In this document: in pieces, positions 46,452 through 54,906 of the stretch | Position numbering within the stretch: position 1 is the first letter of the stretch | Layout: each line of letters begins with the position of its first letter | Origin: an uncultured bacterium | GTDB lineage: Bacteria > Actinomycetota > Coriobacteriia > Coriobacteriales > Eggerthellaceae | Reading direction: 5' to 3' | Assembly (NCBI GenBank): GCA_905215325.1 | Contig: CAJMPP010000008.1 | Span: 1-64,000, forward strand | Length of the DNA: 64,000 nucleotides | Made by a program: the position numbers and the translations under genes | The notes under the pieces: generated by a model | Told to the model about the DNA's origin: nothing | Database searches by the model: none | What the model saw: only the letters and a program-made list of their open reading frames with translations

Positions 46452-46789
46452 GCATGAACGACTTCTTCATCGTGTTCTCCACGTGTTTGGTCGCCATGCT
46501 GCTGTGCCGTTGCCTGCCGCTGTTCGTGCTGAAGGGCCGCCAGCTGCCCGAGGGCCTGGCTCGCGCGCTCGGGTTCATCCCGCCTGCGGCGTTCGCCGCC
46601 CTTGTGGCCAACGACCTGCTCTCGCCCGGCATGTTCGACGCCGGTGTGTGGCCTGCCGCCATGCCGCTTGCCGCCGCAGCGGTGGTGGTCGTGGTCGCGC
46701 GCAAGACCAAGTCGCTGTTGTGGTGCGCCCTTGCCGGTTGCGCAAGCTATGCGCTGTTGGCGTTCTGCTTCGCCCCGGGTGCGGTGTAG
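46448..46789 (+). CDS. azlD: Branched-chain amino acid exporter, small subunit AzlD
   Basis: A 113-residue protein with four hydrophobic segments and the AzlD features CRCLPLFVLKGRQLPEG and LGFIPPAAFAALVANDLL. It is the small partner of AzlC, with a 4-base overlap implying coupled translation; the ribosome site AAGGAGATG lies within the end of azlC. Confidence 0.9.
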   Translation: MSMNDFFIVFSTCLVAMLLCRCLPLFVLKGRQLPEGLARALGFIPPAAFAALVANDLLSPGMFDAGVWPAAMPLAAAAVVVVVARKTKSLLWCALAGCASYALLAFCFAPGAV

Positions 46790-47113
46790 GGCAGGGCGTT
46801 CCCGGTTCGTCGGATAGGATCTGCTCCTCTCCATGGCGCGCCTCCATCGGATGGCGTCCCTTCTCTAGAAGGGGGTCTCCGGCTTTTGCCATATGCGTCG
46901 CTCGGTTCGGTGGCAAAATCGAAGCGTTCGGATGAACTTGCGAATCAAGCGAGAGAGCGCCGCTTGACCTCGGTTGCGGAAATTAGTTGGCAAAACGCCC
47001 TTGTTTTGCCTGGTTTGATATAATCCCGCATCGTATATGTGCTAATGGGGACCGTAAGCGTTCGCACTGGCGAAGCGGCCGAAGCGCCGATCGAAGGAAA
47101 GAATGGGGACATT
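46790..47113. other. Gene-free region upstream of the double-zinc-ribbon gene
   Basis: No protein-like frame. Its right part has an inverted repeat and an extended -10 promoter (listed separately). The left part shows only a GGGCAGGGCGTTCCC-type GC-rich stretch after azlD and no clear terminator. Confidence 0.5.
46989..47024 (+). promoter_or_regulatory. Extended -10 promoter with overlapping palindromic operator
   Basis: A perfect 8-bp inverted repeat GGCAAAAC/GTTTTGCC (46989-46996 and 47003-47010) lies just upstream of TGATATAAT (47016-47024), an extended -10. The repeat covers the -35 zone, where a repressor or activator would act. The gene begins 90 bases downstream. Confidence 0.6.
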
Positions 47114-47629
47114 ATGAGCGAACTGCTTTCGCAGCTGATCACGCCTGAGATCCAAGCGGCGTTTTCCGTCGTGGTCGTGCTGCTTGCCATCTTGTACATC
47201 CTGTCCATCGTGTGGGTTGCCCGCGATGCGTATATGCGCGGCACTTATTGGTACGTGTGGGGCGTCGTCGCCCTCGTCCCGCTGGTGGGCGTCGTGGCGT
47301 ACTGCCTGCTGCGTCCGCCCCTGCTGCAGATCGACCGCGACGAGCAGGAGCTCGAGGTGGCCCTCAAGCAGCGCCAGCTCATGCACTATGGCGAATGCGC
47401 CAACTGCGGCTACCCCGTTGAGTCGGATTACGTCCTGTGCCCGAACTGCCATCAGCGTCTGAAGAACCTGTGCGGCCATTGCGGCCATGCCCTTGAGCCG
47501 GCATGGACGGTGTGCCCGTACTGCGCAAGCCCGGTCAGCGGTCAGCGCCAGGCGGCTCGCCGCGCACCGCAGCCTCAGGCCGCCCCGCGTCAGCAGCGCC
47601 CGCAGCGTCCGGCGCGTCCCGAGGAATAG
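47114..47629 (+). CDS. Membrane protein with double zinc ribbon
   Basis: A 171-residue protein with two N-terminal membrane segments (about 15-35 and 45-65), a charged linker, and two zinc ribbons: CANCG...CPNCH (about 95-115) and CGHCG...CPYCA (about 123-143). The C-terminus is Pro/Gln/Arg-rich. Double zinc ribbon domains of this kind bind nucleic acid or protein; the function is unknown. The ATG at 47114 follows AATGGGGACATT. It is a single-gene unit with its own promoter and a strong terminator. Confidence 0.8.
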   Translation: MSELLSQLITPEIQAAFSVVVVLLAILYILSIVWVARDAYMRGTYWYVWGVVALVPLVGVVAYCLLRPPLLQIDRDEQELEVALKQRQLMHYGECANCGYPVESDYVLCPNCHQRLKNLCGHCGHALEPAWTVCPYCASPVSGQRQAARRAPQPQAAPRQQRPQRPARPEE

Positions 47630-47649
47630 GCCGAACCCTTGTCGTACGC

Positions 47650-47684
47650 ACGAGCCGTCCGATCGGACGGCTCGTTTTGCTTTT
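47650..47684 (+). terminator. Rho-independent terminator after double-zinc-ribbon gene
   Basis: ACGAGCCGTCC (47650-47660) pairs perfectly with 47665-47675 around GATC, followed by TTTGCTTTT. Confidence 0.92.
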
Positions 47685-47754
47685 CCGGCGCGCAAGACCG
47701 CTGCTTTTGCGGGCTTGCCGTGGATGCCGCGCAGGCGGCGCGTGAAACTCCTAT

Positions 47755-47833
47755 GCATGCGGCGGACCTTCATTTGGGATTCGCCGGTCTATGCGCTAGC
47801 ATGGTGTGCGTCTGCATGCTATCTTTCTATAAT
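47755..47833 (+). promoter_or_regulatory. thrS promoter with two TGCATGC palindromes
   Basis: TATAAT at 47828-47833 lies 58 bases before thrS. GCATGC occurs at 47755-47760 and 47814-47819, the latter 8 bases before the -10. No canonical T-box sequence was found in the short leader, so thrS control would be at the promoter. Confidence 0.55.
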
Positions 47834-47891
47834 CCCGTAAAACCGATGTGCAGGCGGTATGCACCTGCCCGGCTGAAGAAAGGAACGTATC

Positions 47892-49784
47892 ATGGAAATC
47901 GTTTTGCCCGACGGCTCGAAGAAAACGCTGGACGCCGGGGCAACTGTCGCCGACGTGGCGGCTTCCATCGGCGCGGGCCTTGCGAAGGCCGCGCTTGCCG
48001 GTAAGATCGACGGCAAGCTCGTCGACCTGACCACCCCCGCCCACGATGGCGCCACCGTCGAGATCATCACGGCGAAAAGCCCCGAGGCGCTGCACATCCT
48101 GCGCCATTCCTGCGCCCATATCATGGCCGAGGCCGTGCAGGAGCTGTTCCCCGGCACGCAGATCGCCTTCGGCCCTGCAACCGATGACGGCTACTTCTAC
48201 GACTTCCTGCTGCCTGAGAACATCTCCTCTGACGACTTCGGCGCCATCGAGAAGAAGATGCAGCAGATCATCAAAGCCAACGAGCCCTTCGTCCGCGAGG
48301 TGGTCACCATCGATCAGGCGAAGGAGATCTTCGCCGACCAGCGCTTCAAGCTCGAGCACATCGACGACCTCACCGACGAGCAGATCACCATTTACCGTCA
48401 CGGCTCCTTCGTCGACCTGTGCTCCGGCCCGCACATCCCGTCTGCCGGCAAGATCGGCGCCATCAAGCTCATGAAGCTGGCGGGCGCCTATTGGCGCGCC
48501 GACGCAAGCCGCGAACAGCTGCAGCGCCTCTATGGCACGGCGTTCTTCAAGAAGGCCGAGCTTGACGAGTACCTGCACAACCTGGAAGAGGCCGAGAAGC
48601 GCGACCACCGCAAGATCGGCCGCGAAATGGAGCTGTTCATGATGCGCGAGGAGGCCCCGGGCTTCCCGTTCTTCCTGCCCAACGGCATGGTGCTCAAGAA
48701 CACGCTGCTCGACTACTGGCGCGAGATCCATCGCAAGGCCGGCTACGTCGAGATCTCCACGCCCATGATCATGAACAAGCAGCTGTGGATGACCTCGGGT
48801 CACTGGGACCACTACAAGGACAACATGTACTCCACCGTCATCGACGAGGAAGAGTACTGCATCAAGCCGATGAACTGCCCGGGCGGCGTGCTCGTGTACG
48901 CTTCCCAGCCGCGCAGCTACCGTGACCTTCCCATCCGCGCCGGCGAGATCGGCACGGTGCATCGCCACGAGATGCGCGGTGCGCTGCACGGCCTGTTCCG
49001 CGTGCGCTGCTTCAACCAGGATGATGCACACCTGTTCGTGCGCCCCGACCAGCTCACCGATGAGATCGTCGGCGTCGCCCGCCTCATCGACTCGGTGTAC
49101 CAGCAGTTCGGCTTCAAGTACCATGTGGAGCTTTCCACCCGCCCCGATGACTCCATGGGCTCCGACGAGGACTGGGAGGCTGCGGAGAGCGGCTTGAAGA
49201 AGGCTCTGGCGGAGCTTGACATGGACTACGAGCTCAACGAGGGCGACGGTGCGTTCTACGGCCCGAAGATCGACTTCCACCTGGAGGATTCGCTCGGCCG
49301 TACCTGGCAGTGCGGCACCGTGCAGCTCGACTTCCAGATGCCGCTGAATTTCGGCTTGGAGTACGTGGACCACGACGGCTCGAAGAAGCGCCCCATCATG
49401 CTGCATCGCGTGTGCTTCGGTTCCGTCGAGCGCTTCATCGGCATCCTCATCGAGCACTATGCGGGCAAGTTCCCCGTGTGGCTGGCCCCCACGCAGGTCA
49501 AGGTGCTGTGCGTGTCCGAGAAGTCCCGCGATTACGCGCATCAGGTTGCGGCGCAGCTTGAGGATGCGGGCATCCGCGTGGCCGTTGACGACCGTGACGC
49601 GAAGATCGGCTACAAGATCCGCGAGGCCCGCAGCATCGATCGCGTGCCTTACATGATCGTCGTCGGCGAGAAGGAGGCCGAGGAGGGCAACATCGCCGTG
49701 CGCGACCGCTCCAACGAGACGCATCCGTTCGAGACGGCCGACTTCATCGCGAAGGTGTGCGAGGAAATCCGCACCCGCGCATAA
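47892..49784 (+). CDS. thrS: Threonyl-tRNA synthetase
   Basis: Charges tRNA-Thr. The 630-residue protein has an N-terminal TGS domain (MEIVLPDGSKKTLDAGATVAD-type opening), the editing domain with HxxxH in LRHSCAHIMAEAV and SGPHIPS, the class II core with MILN/IMNKQLWMTSGHWDHY, IKPMNCPGG, RHEMRGALHGLFRVRCF and GSVERFIGILIEHYAG, and the C-terminal anticodon-binding domain. The ribosome site is GAAGAAAGGAACGTATC. It is a single-gene unit ended by a terminator. Confidence 0.97.
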   Translation: MEIVLPDGSKKTLDAGATVADVAASIGAGLAKAALAGKIDGKLVDLTTPAHDGATVEIITAKSPEALHILRHSCAHIMAEAVQELFPGTQIAFGPATDDGYFYDFLLPENISSDDFGAIEKKMQQIIKANEPFVREVVTIDQAKEIFADQRFKLEHIDDLTDEQITIYRHGSFVDLCSGPHIPSAGKIGAIKLMKLAGAYWRADASREQLQRLYGTAFFKKAELDEYLHNLEEAEKRDHRKIGREMELFMMREEAPGFPFFLPNGMVLKNTLLDYWREIHRKAGYVEISTPMIMNKQLWMTSGHWDHYKDNMYSTVIDEEEYCIKPMNCPGGVLVYASQPRSYRDLPIRAGEIGTVHRHEMRGALHGLFRVRCFNQDDAHLFVRPDQLTDEIVGVARLIDSVYQQFGFKYHVELSTRPDDSMGSDEDWEAAESGLKKALAELDMDYELNEGDGAFYGPKIDFHLEDSLGRTWQCGTVQLDFQMPLNFGLEYVDHDGSKKRPIMLHRVCFGSVERFIGILIEHYAGKFPVWLAPTQVKVLCVSEKSRDYAHQVAAQLEDAGIRVAVDDRDAKIGYKIREARSIDRVPYMIVVGEKEAEEGNIAVRDRSNETHPFETADFIAKVCEEIRTRA

Positions 49785-49827
49785 TGCGGCACAGCGGCAG
49801 CGTTGTCTGCCCAGCATGTTAGATCGC

Positions 49828-49855
49828 AGCCCCGCAAGGTTTGCTTTGCGGGGCT
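49828..49855 (+). terminator. Terminator after thrS
   Basis: AGCCCCGCAA (49828-49837) pairs perfectly with 49846-49855 around an 8-base loop. The tail GTTCA is poor in T. Confidence 0.75.
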
Positions 49856-49903
49856 GTTCAGGTATTTGGCGCGGAAGCCGTTTCGCGCACGAAAGGGGAG
49901 GGC

Positions 49904-50992
49904 ATGCGCTCGGCTGCTTCCAGATTGCATAAAGGGTTCTCGTTTGCGAAGCGTTTTCGGGAGTGCAGCGATCGGGTCTGCTGCGACGGGGGCGCGTGGG
50001 CTGGACGCTGGGCGCAGTGGGCGCCTGGCGGGACGGTTCGCGATCAGCCGTTTTCGCATGTAGTGCTGGATTTGGGCTGCGGCAAGGGCGAGTACACTGT
50101 GGCTTGCGCAAAGCTGCGGCCTGACGTGCTGTTCATCGGCTTTGACGTGGATGCGTTGTGCACGCTTCGCGCTGCTGAAGCGGCCGCTGCTGCAGGCGTG
50201 GACAACGCGGTGTTCTTGATGGACGGCGCGCCTGCATTCGACGACGGCGGGGAAGCGGGGGCTGCCGATGACGGCGCCGTTTCTCGCGACGATCCGGGCA
50301 ACCCCTTCGCAGCCAAGGCGCTTGAGCTTGTCGATCGCCCATGCAGCACCCCAGCCGGTGTGCGCCGTGATTTGCCGGTCGGTTCATCGGCGCCTGTCAA
50401 ATGCCCCGACCAAGCGCACGCCTCCCGCGCGTCTGCGGGCGAGCGCGCCCGTTCGGGTGCGCCCGCCGAGATCGACTTGTCGACCGTGTTCGCCGCCGGC
50501 GAGCTTTCGGCGCTGCTCATGAACTTCCCCACGCCGTTCCCGAAAAAGAAGAAGGCGCATCTGCGTCTGACGTACCTAGATCGCCTGATGGGGTATCGGC
50601 CGCTGCTTGGGCGGGGTGCTGGCATCCGCTTGCGCACCGACAGCCAGCCGCTGCGCGACTTCACTCTCACGCAGCTTGAGCTTGCGGGCTATGAGGTCAC
50701 GTGGCGAAGCGATGACGTTCGCGTCGAGTTCCCCGACGAGCCATGGAGCGCTTACGAGCGCAAGCTCACCGAGCAGGGCGCCTGCGCGTTCGGCATCGAG
50801 GCACGTCCCGGGCCTGTTCCCGATTGCGTGGAGCAAACGGCCCCGCTGTCGCTTGTCAGCTATCTGCCTGACAACCTCGATCAGCTCGATTACGTTCCGC
50901 ACGGCATGCAGGGCTGCGTGGAGAACCTGCGCAACCGCAACGCCCGCGAGCGAGCCCGCGGCAAGCAGGAGTTCCGCCCGCCGGTGATCTAG
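49904..50992 (+). CDS. trmB: tRNA (guanine46-N7)-methyltransferase TrmB with internal insertion
   Basis: Forms m7G46 in tRNA. The 362-residue protein is much longer than the usual 210-250. SAM motif LDLGCGKGEYTVACAK lies at 55-70 and FIGFDVDALC at 78-85; then about 80 low-complexity residues (109-189; bases about 50228-50470) precede the conserved LLMNFPTPFPKKKKAHLRLT (equivalent to NFPDPWPKKRH). The C-terminal 90 residues include an ARERARGKQEF basic tail. The frame is continuous. The ATG at 49904 follows GAAAGGGGAGGGC. It appears to be a single-gene unit. Confidence 0.88.
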   Translation: MRSAASRLHKGFSFAKRFRECSDRVCCDGGAWAGRWAQWAPGGTVRDQPFSHVVLDLGCGKGEYTVACAKLRPDVLFIGFDVDALCTLRAAEAAAAAGVDNAVFLMDGAPAFDDGGEAGAADDGAVSRDDPGNPFAAKALELVDRPCSTPAGVRRDLPVGSSAPVKCPDQAHASRASAGERARSGAPAEIDLSTVFAAGELSALLMNFPTPFPKKKKAHLRLTYLDRLMGYRPLLGRGAGIRLRTDSQPLRDFTLTQLELAGYEVTWRSDDVRVEFPDEPWSAYERKLTEQGACAFGIEARPGPVPDCVEQTAPLSLVSYLPDNLDQLDYVPHGMQGCVENLRNRNARERARGKQEFRPPVI

Positions 50993-51153
50993 CGGGCAGC
51001 CATCTACGGGACCGTTGCGCTCGAGCTTCCATCGCCCTGCCTCAAGCAAAGCCGATGTCGGCGGACGGTTTGGGACGGGGTTTCGAAACCTGTCATCGCG
51101 GCAAGCGTGGTAGCATCTTCCCGCAAAGTAACTTCGCGGGAAGGGGAAGGGCA

Positions 51154-51549
51154 GTGTCCCAAAGCGATATTCGCACGTATGCCCAGGCTATGCGGCAGGC
51201 GAACAAGGAGGCGCGTGCCACGGTTGCGGCGCTTGCGTGCATCATCGTCGTGTGGCTTGTGGGAGGTTTCGGCCTGGCCGGCACCGATATCTGGGTGTTC
51301 CATACGCCGTTGTGGGTCATCGGCGGTTGTGTTGCGCCGTGGATCGCAGCGGTCGTCGCCGCGGTGGTGCTTAGCCGCCGTGTGTTCGCCGACTTCGATC
51401 TTGATGAGGTGGTGGGCAGCTGCCCTGCCGGTAGCGCCGATGCGTCTGATGGAGCCCGCGGCGCTGATGCCGCTGCATGCAACGGGGTCGCAGCCAAACA
51501 CGATGCGGTTGGCGGCAACGTCGGCGATGCGGCCAAGGGCGGTGAGTAG
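51154..51549 (+). CDS. YhdT family small membrane protein (DUF997), PanF partner
   Basis: A 131-residue protein with two hydrophobic segments (about 24-45 and 55-78) and the YhdT pattern ANKEARATVAAL followed by VVWLVGGFG and FHTPLWVIGGCVAPW. The C-terminal 45 residues are Ala/Gly/Asp-rich. YhdT genes precede panF in many bacteria, as here (2-base gap), and the product is assumed to assist the pantothenate symporter. The GTG start at 51154 follows AGGGGAAGGGCA. Confidence 0.85.
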   Translation: MSQSDIRTYAQAMRQANKEARATVAALACIIVVWLVGGFGLAGTDIWVFHTPLWVIGGCVAPWIAAVVAAVVLSRRVFADFDLDEVVGSCPAGSADASDGARGADAAACNGVAAKHDAVGGNVGDAAKGGE

Positions 51550-51551
51550 CA

Positions 51552-53039
51552 ATGGGCAACTTGGTGGCGCTTATCCCGCTCGTCCTGTTCCTGGCCGTGG
51601 CGCTCGGCATCAGCTTCGTCGCACGTCGCCGCAGCGCAGGCGAAGGTGGCTTCGTCAAGGAATACTTCATCGGCAACCGCACGCTCGGCGGCTTCGTGCT
51701 CGCCATGACCACCATCGCCACGTACGGCTCGGTCAGCAGCTTCGTGGGCGGCCCCGGGCAGGCGTGGCTGATCGGCTGGGGCTGGGTGTACATGGCCGTC
51801 GTGCAGGTCACGGCGCTCGTGCTGCTCTACGGCATCATGGGCAAGAAACTGGCGCTTGTGGCGCGCAAGCTTGACGCGGTCACCGTCATCGACGTCGTGC
51901 GCGCACGCTACAGCTCCAACGCCCTTGCCAACATCAGCGCCGTCATCGTGGTGCTGTTCTTCGCCGCCACCATGGTCGCCCAGTTCGTGGGCGGCGCGAA
52001 GCTGTTCGAGGCGGTCACCGGCTATTCGTACATGGTAGGCTTGGTGCTGTTCGGCGCGGCCGTCATCTTGTTCACCACCATCGGCGGTTTCCGCGGCGTG
52101 GCGTTCACCGATGCGCTGTGCGGTATCATCATGCTCGTGGGCATCGCCGTGCTCGCTTGCGGCATCCTGATCGCAGGCGGCGGGTACGAAAACATCATGG
52201 ACACCATCAAGGCGAACCATCCCGCCATGCTCGAGCCCTTCAGCGGCGGCGGCATGCCGGCAACGCTGTACTTCACGCAGTGGCTGCTCGTGGGTGTGTT
52301 CACCTTCGTCCTGCCGCAATCTATGGTGCGTTGCATGGGCTTCAAGGACACGAAGGCCCTGCACGGCGCCATGATCACCGGCACCGTCATCATCGGTCTT
52401 ATGATGATCGGCGTCACGGCCCTGGGCGTGCTCTCGGCAGGCGTTTTGACCGGTAGTCTGGCAGATTACGGTTCAAGCGTGGACAACATCATCCCGCGCG
52501 CCATCGCGCAGACGCTGCCGTCCTGGGCGGCGGGCGTGGCCATCATCGGGCCTATCGCGGCTTCTATCTCCACGGTGTCGTCGCTTTTGATTGCTTCGTC
52601 TTCGGCCATCATCAAGGATGTGTACCTGCACAGCTGCGAGGCTCGCGGCGTGCAGCCTTCCGAGCGCGGCATCTCCCGCGGCTCGCAGGCGGTCACGCTG
52701 TGCGTCGGCGCCATCGTATTCGCCTTGGCCGTGGTGCCGCCCGACGTCATCTGGAAGATCAACATGTTCGCCTTCGGCGGCTTGGAGACGGCGTTTTTCT
52801 GGGTGATGGTGTGCGGCCTGTTCTGGAAGCGCGCCGGCAAGCTGGGCGCCTTGCTGTCCATGGTCGGCGGCACGGCGGCGTATTGCGCGTGCATGGCGCT
52901 CGGGTTCAAGGTGATGGGCCTGCATCAGATCGTCATCGGCATCACCGTGGCGGGCGTGCTCATGGTAGTGGGCAGCCTTATCGAGAAACGTCCGCAAGCC
53001 GAACGGCAGCGCATCGACCAGGTGTTCTTCCCGGAATAG
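51552..53039 (+). CDS. panF: Sodium/pantothenate symporter PanF
   Basis: A 495-residue sodium:solute symporter family protein with about 13 membrane segments. Family features include FVKEYFIGNRTLGGFVLAMT, TYGSVSSFVGGPGQAW and VLPQSMVRCMGFKD. The match to PanF rather than a proline symporter rests on the yhdT neighbour and these segments. It imports pantothenate with Na+, the precursor for CoA (coaD is at 16.5 kb). It is translationally linked to the small upstream gene and followed by a strong terminator. Confidence 0.93.
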   Translation: MGNLVALIPLVLFLAVALGISFVARRRSAGEGGFVKEYFIGNRTLGGFVLAMTTIATYGSVSSFVGGPGQAWLIGWGWVYMAVVQVTALVLLYGIMGKKLALVARKLDAVTVIDVVRARYSSNALANISAVIVVLFFAATMVAQFVGGAKLFEAVTGYSYMVGLVLFGAAVILFTTIGGFRGVAFTDALCGIIMLVGIAVLACGILIAGGGYENIMDTIKANHPAMLEPFSGGGMPATLYFTQWLLVGVFTFVLPQSMVRCMGFKDTKALHGAMITGTVIIGLMMIGVTALGVLSAGVLTGSLADYGSSVDNIIPRAIAQTLPSWAAGVAIIGPIAASISTVSSLLIASSSAIIKDVYLHSCEARGVQPSERGISRGSQAVTLCVGAIVFALAVVPPDVIWKINMFAFGGLETAFFWVMVCGLFWKRAGKLGALLSMVGGTAAYCACMALGFKVMGLHQIVIGITVAGVLMVVGSLIEKRPQAERQRIDQVFFPE

Positions 53040-53082
53040 CTTGACAAGCGCATAACGGTGCATGCAGCTCCGAACCGTAAAT

Positions 53083-53132
53083 GCCCCCCGTTTCCCCGGC
53101 ATCGCGATCGCCAGGGAAACGGGGGGCGTTTT
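53083..53132 (+). terminator. Rho-independent terminator after panF
   Basis: GCCCCCCGTTTCCC (53083-53096) pairs perfectly with 53114-53127, with a nested CGATCG in the loop, followed by GTTTT. Confidence 0.9.
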
Positions 53133-53171
53133 GCTGGACGGTTTCGGTGGACGGTTTCGGACGATTTGGTT

Positions 53172-53216
53172 TCGGACGGTCAAACCAACCGTCCTCGGCG
53201 CCCCTAACGGGCGCCC
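53172..53216 (-). terminator. Hairpins downstream of the antiporter gene
   Basis: Near 53172-53192 GGACGGT and ACCGTCC flank CAAACCA; near 53198-53216 GGCGCCC and GGGCGCC flank CTAAC. They follow the antiporter stop on the reverse strand and may end its transcripts. GGACGGTTTCGG also occurs twice in direct order at 53138-53162. Confidence 0.5.
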
Positions 53217-53222
53217 GTCGAT

Positions 53223-54869
53223 TTATCTTCCGTCGTCTTGGTGATGGTCGTCCGGGTGCTTGCCCAGCTCGTGCATGTGGCGGCGGTACTCGCGCACGGC
53301 GCGCTCGGCGATGCGGCGCTCTTCCTCCCAGTCGCCGTCTTTGAGATGCTGCGCGAACGCCTTGGCGGCTTTTGCGGTGCGCTCGGCGGCGGCCTGGCGC
53401 GTTATGCCTGCTTTCTCGCCGAGTTCCTTCAGGTCGTCCTCATGCGCGGCGTACTCGCGTCGAGCGAAGTCGAGCATCTCGTCCATGGCGCGCTTGCGCT
53501 GGCTTTGGCGCTGCAGCGCGAAGGCCACATCTTCCCAAGCTGCTTCTTCGCCTGCATCTCGGCGTGCTTTGGCGGCCATGCGCGCAGCTATCTCCTGACG
53601 CGCCATCATGCGCTCCAGTTCCAAATGCTCGTGCAGAATGGACCGGATATCTTGGGGGTTCTCCACGATCTCGTGCACGGCTTCGATGGGCTTCGCGTCC
53701 ACCACGCGATAGGTCAGCGATGCGAGAAGCGGCATGAGGAACACGGTGATGGCGCCGGCCGCCACCAGAACGCCGGCGGTATCCTGGGCCATGGCGCCGG
53801 ATTTCACGGCAAGGCTGGTCACGGCGACGATGATGGGCAGCGCCGTGGTGCAGTACAGCGCCACGGTGATGCGGTTGTGCATGGACAGGGTCTTCCCGTC
53901 GCGGCCCAGGGAGAGCGCGACCACGATGGGCACGGCGCGGACGAGCAGCAGCATGCAGATGAACGCGATCAAAAGCCCCGGTTGCGCACCCACGCCGGCC
54001 AGATCGATTTTCGCGCCGGAAACCACGAAGAACACGGGCGTGAGGAATCCGTAGCCGATGGCGTCGAGCTTCGATTCCAGCTCGTGGTCGCCTTCGGGGA
54101 TGATGTAGCGCAGCACGAAGCCGGCAGCGAACGCGCCGAGCACGATGTCCAAGTCGAAAACCGCCGAAACGGTGACCAGACCGATGAGCAGCACCACCGT
54201 CACGCGGACGAACGTCTGCGATGTCGAGTTGCGCCTACGGTGCAAAAAGCCGTACACGCCGTGGCCCGCTTTGCGCGCCTTCGACGGCACCACGGCCATC
54301 ACCACGCATAACACGCCGAACAACGCCAGGATCAGCAGGGTCTGCCAGGTTTTGCGCGCGGAGAGCAGCAGCGCCATGGCAAGCACCGGGCATAGCTCGC
54401 CCCAGGTGCCGAACGCCAGGATGCTGTTGCCGACCTGCGTGCCTTCCAGCTTGCGTTCCTTCAAGATGGGCATGAGCGTGCCGAGCGCCGTGGTGGTCAG
54501 CGCGATGGCGATGGCAAGCCCGTCGAAGTGGCTGAGCGATAAGTTGGGGGAGAAGTACACCGCCGAGCACGCAAGCGCCATGGATACGGCCCAGGTGGCA
54601 AGGCCCTTCTTGCCTTGCGAGCCCGATAGGCTCTTGGGGTCGATCTCGTAGCCTGCAAGCAGGAACAGAAACGCCAAGCCAAGCTCGGAGATCATGTTCA
54701 TGGAGTCGGTCAGCTCGATCAGGCCGGCCATGTGCGGGCCGAGCAGGGCGCCCGCCAACAGCAAGATGACGGTCTCCGGGACCAGCCCGCGCGGGATGAT
54801 GCGCGCGATGATGGGCGAGCATGCGGCGATGAGGCACGCGGTGAAAAGCGAGATGAAATCGGTTGGCAT
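53223..54869 (-). CDS. CPA2-family cation:proton antiporter with charged C-terminal domain
   Basis: A 548-residue protein. Residues about 1-385 hold some 12 membrane segments with the CPA2 patterns GALLGPHMAGLIEL, FLFLLAGYEIDP and ALTTTALGTLMPIL, as in KefB/Na+:H+ antiporters. The last 150 residues are a soluble, strongly charged helical region (RMMARQEIAARMAAKARRD and later) ending in a His/Asp-rich tail HPDDHHQDDGR. No TrkA-N nucleotide-binding domain is present, so it is not KefB/KefC-type regulated. The start at 54869 follows AAAGGAAGCAAC. The patatin gene lies 37 bases upstream on the same strand. Confidence 0.88.
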   Translation of the reverse strand: MPTDFISLFTACLIAACSPIIARIIPRGLVPETVILLLAGALLGPHMAGLIELTDSMNMISELGLAFLFLLAGYEIDPKSLSGSQGKKGLATWAVSMALACSAVYFSPNLSLSHFDGLAIAIALTTTALGTLMPILKERKLEGTQVGNSILAFGTWGELCPVLAMALLLSARKTWQTLLILALFGVLCVVMAVVPSKARKAGHGVYGFLHRRRNSTSQTFVRVTVVLLIGLVTVSAVFDLDIVLGAFAAGFVLRYIIPEGDHELESKLDAIGYGFLTPVFFVVSGAKIDLAGVGAQPGLLIAFICMLLLVRAVPIVVALSLGRDGKTLSMHNRITVALYCTTALPIIVAVTSLAVKSGAMAQDTAGVLVAAGAITVFLMPLLASLTYRVVDAKPIEAVHEIVENPQDIRSILHEHLELERMMARQEIAARMAAKARRDAGEEAAWEDVAFALQRQSQRKRAMDEMLDFARREYAAHEDDLKELGEKAGITRQAAAERTAKAAKAFAQHLKDGDWEEERRIAERAVREYRRHMHELGKHPDDHHQDDGR

Positions 54870-54906
54870 GTTGCTTCCTTTGGAGGGGGGGTGAAGCGCC
54901 GGGCGG

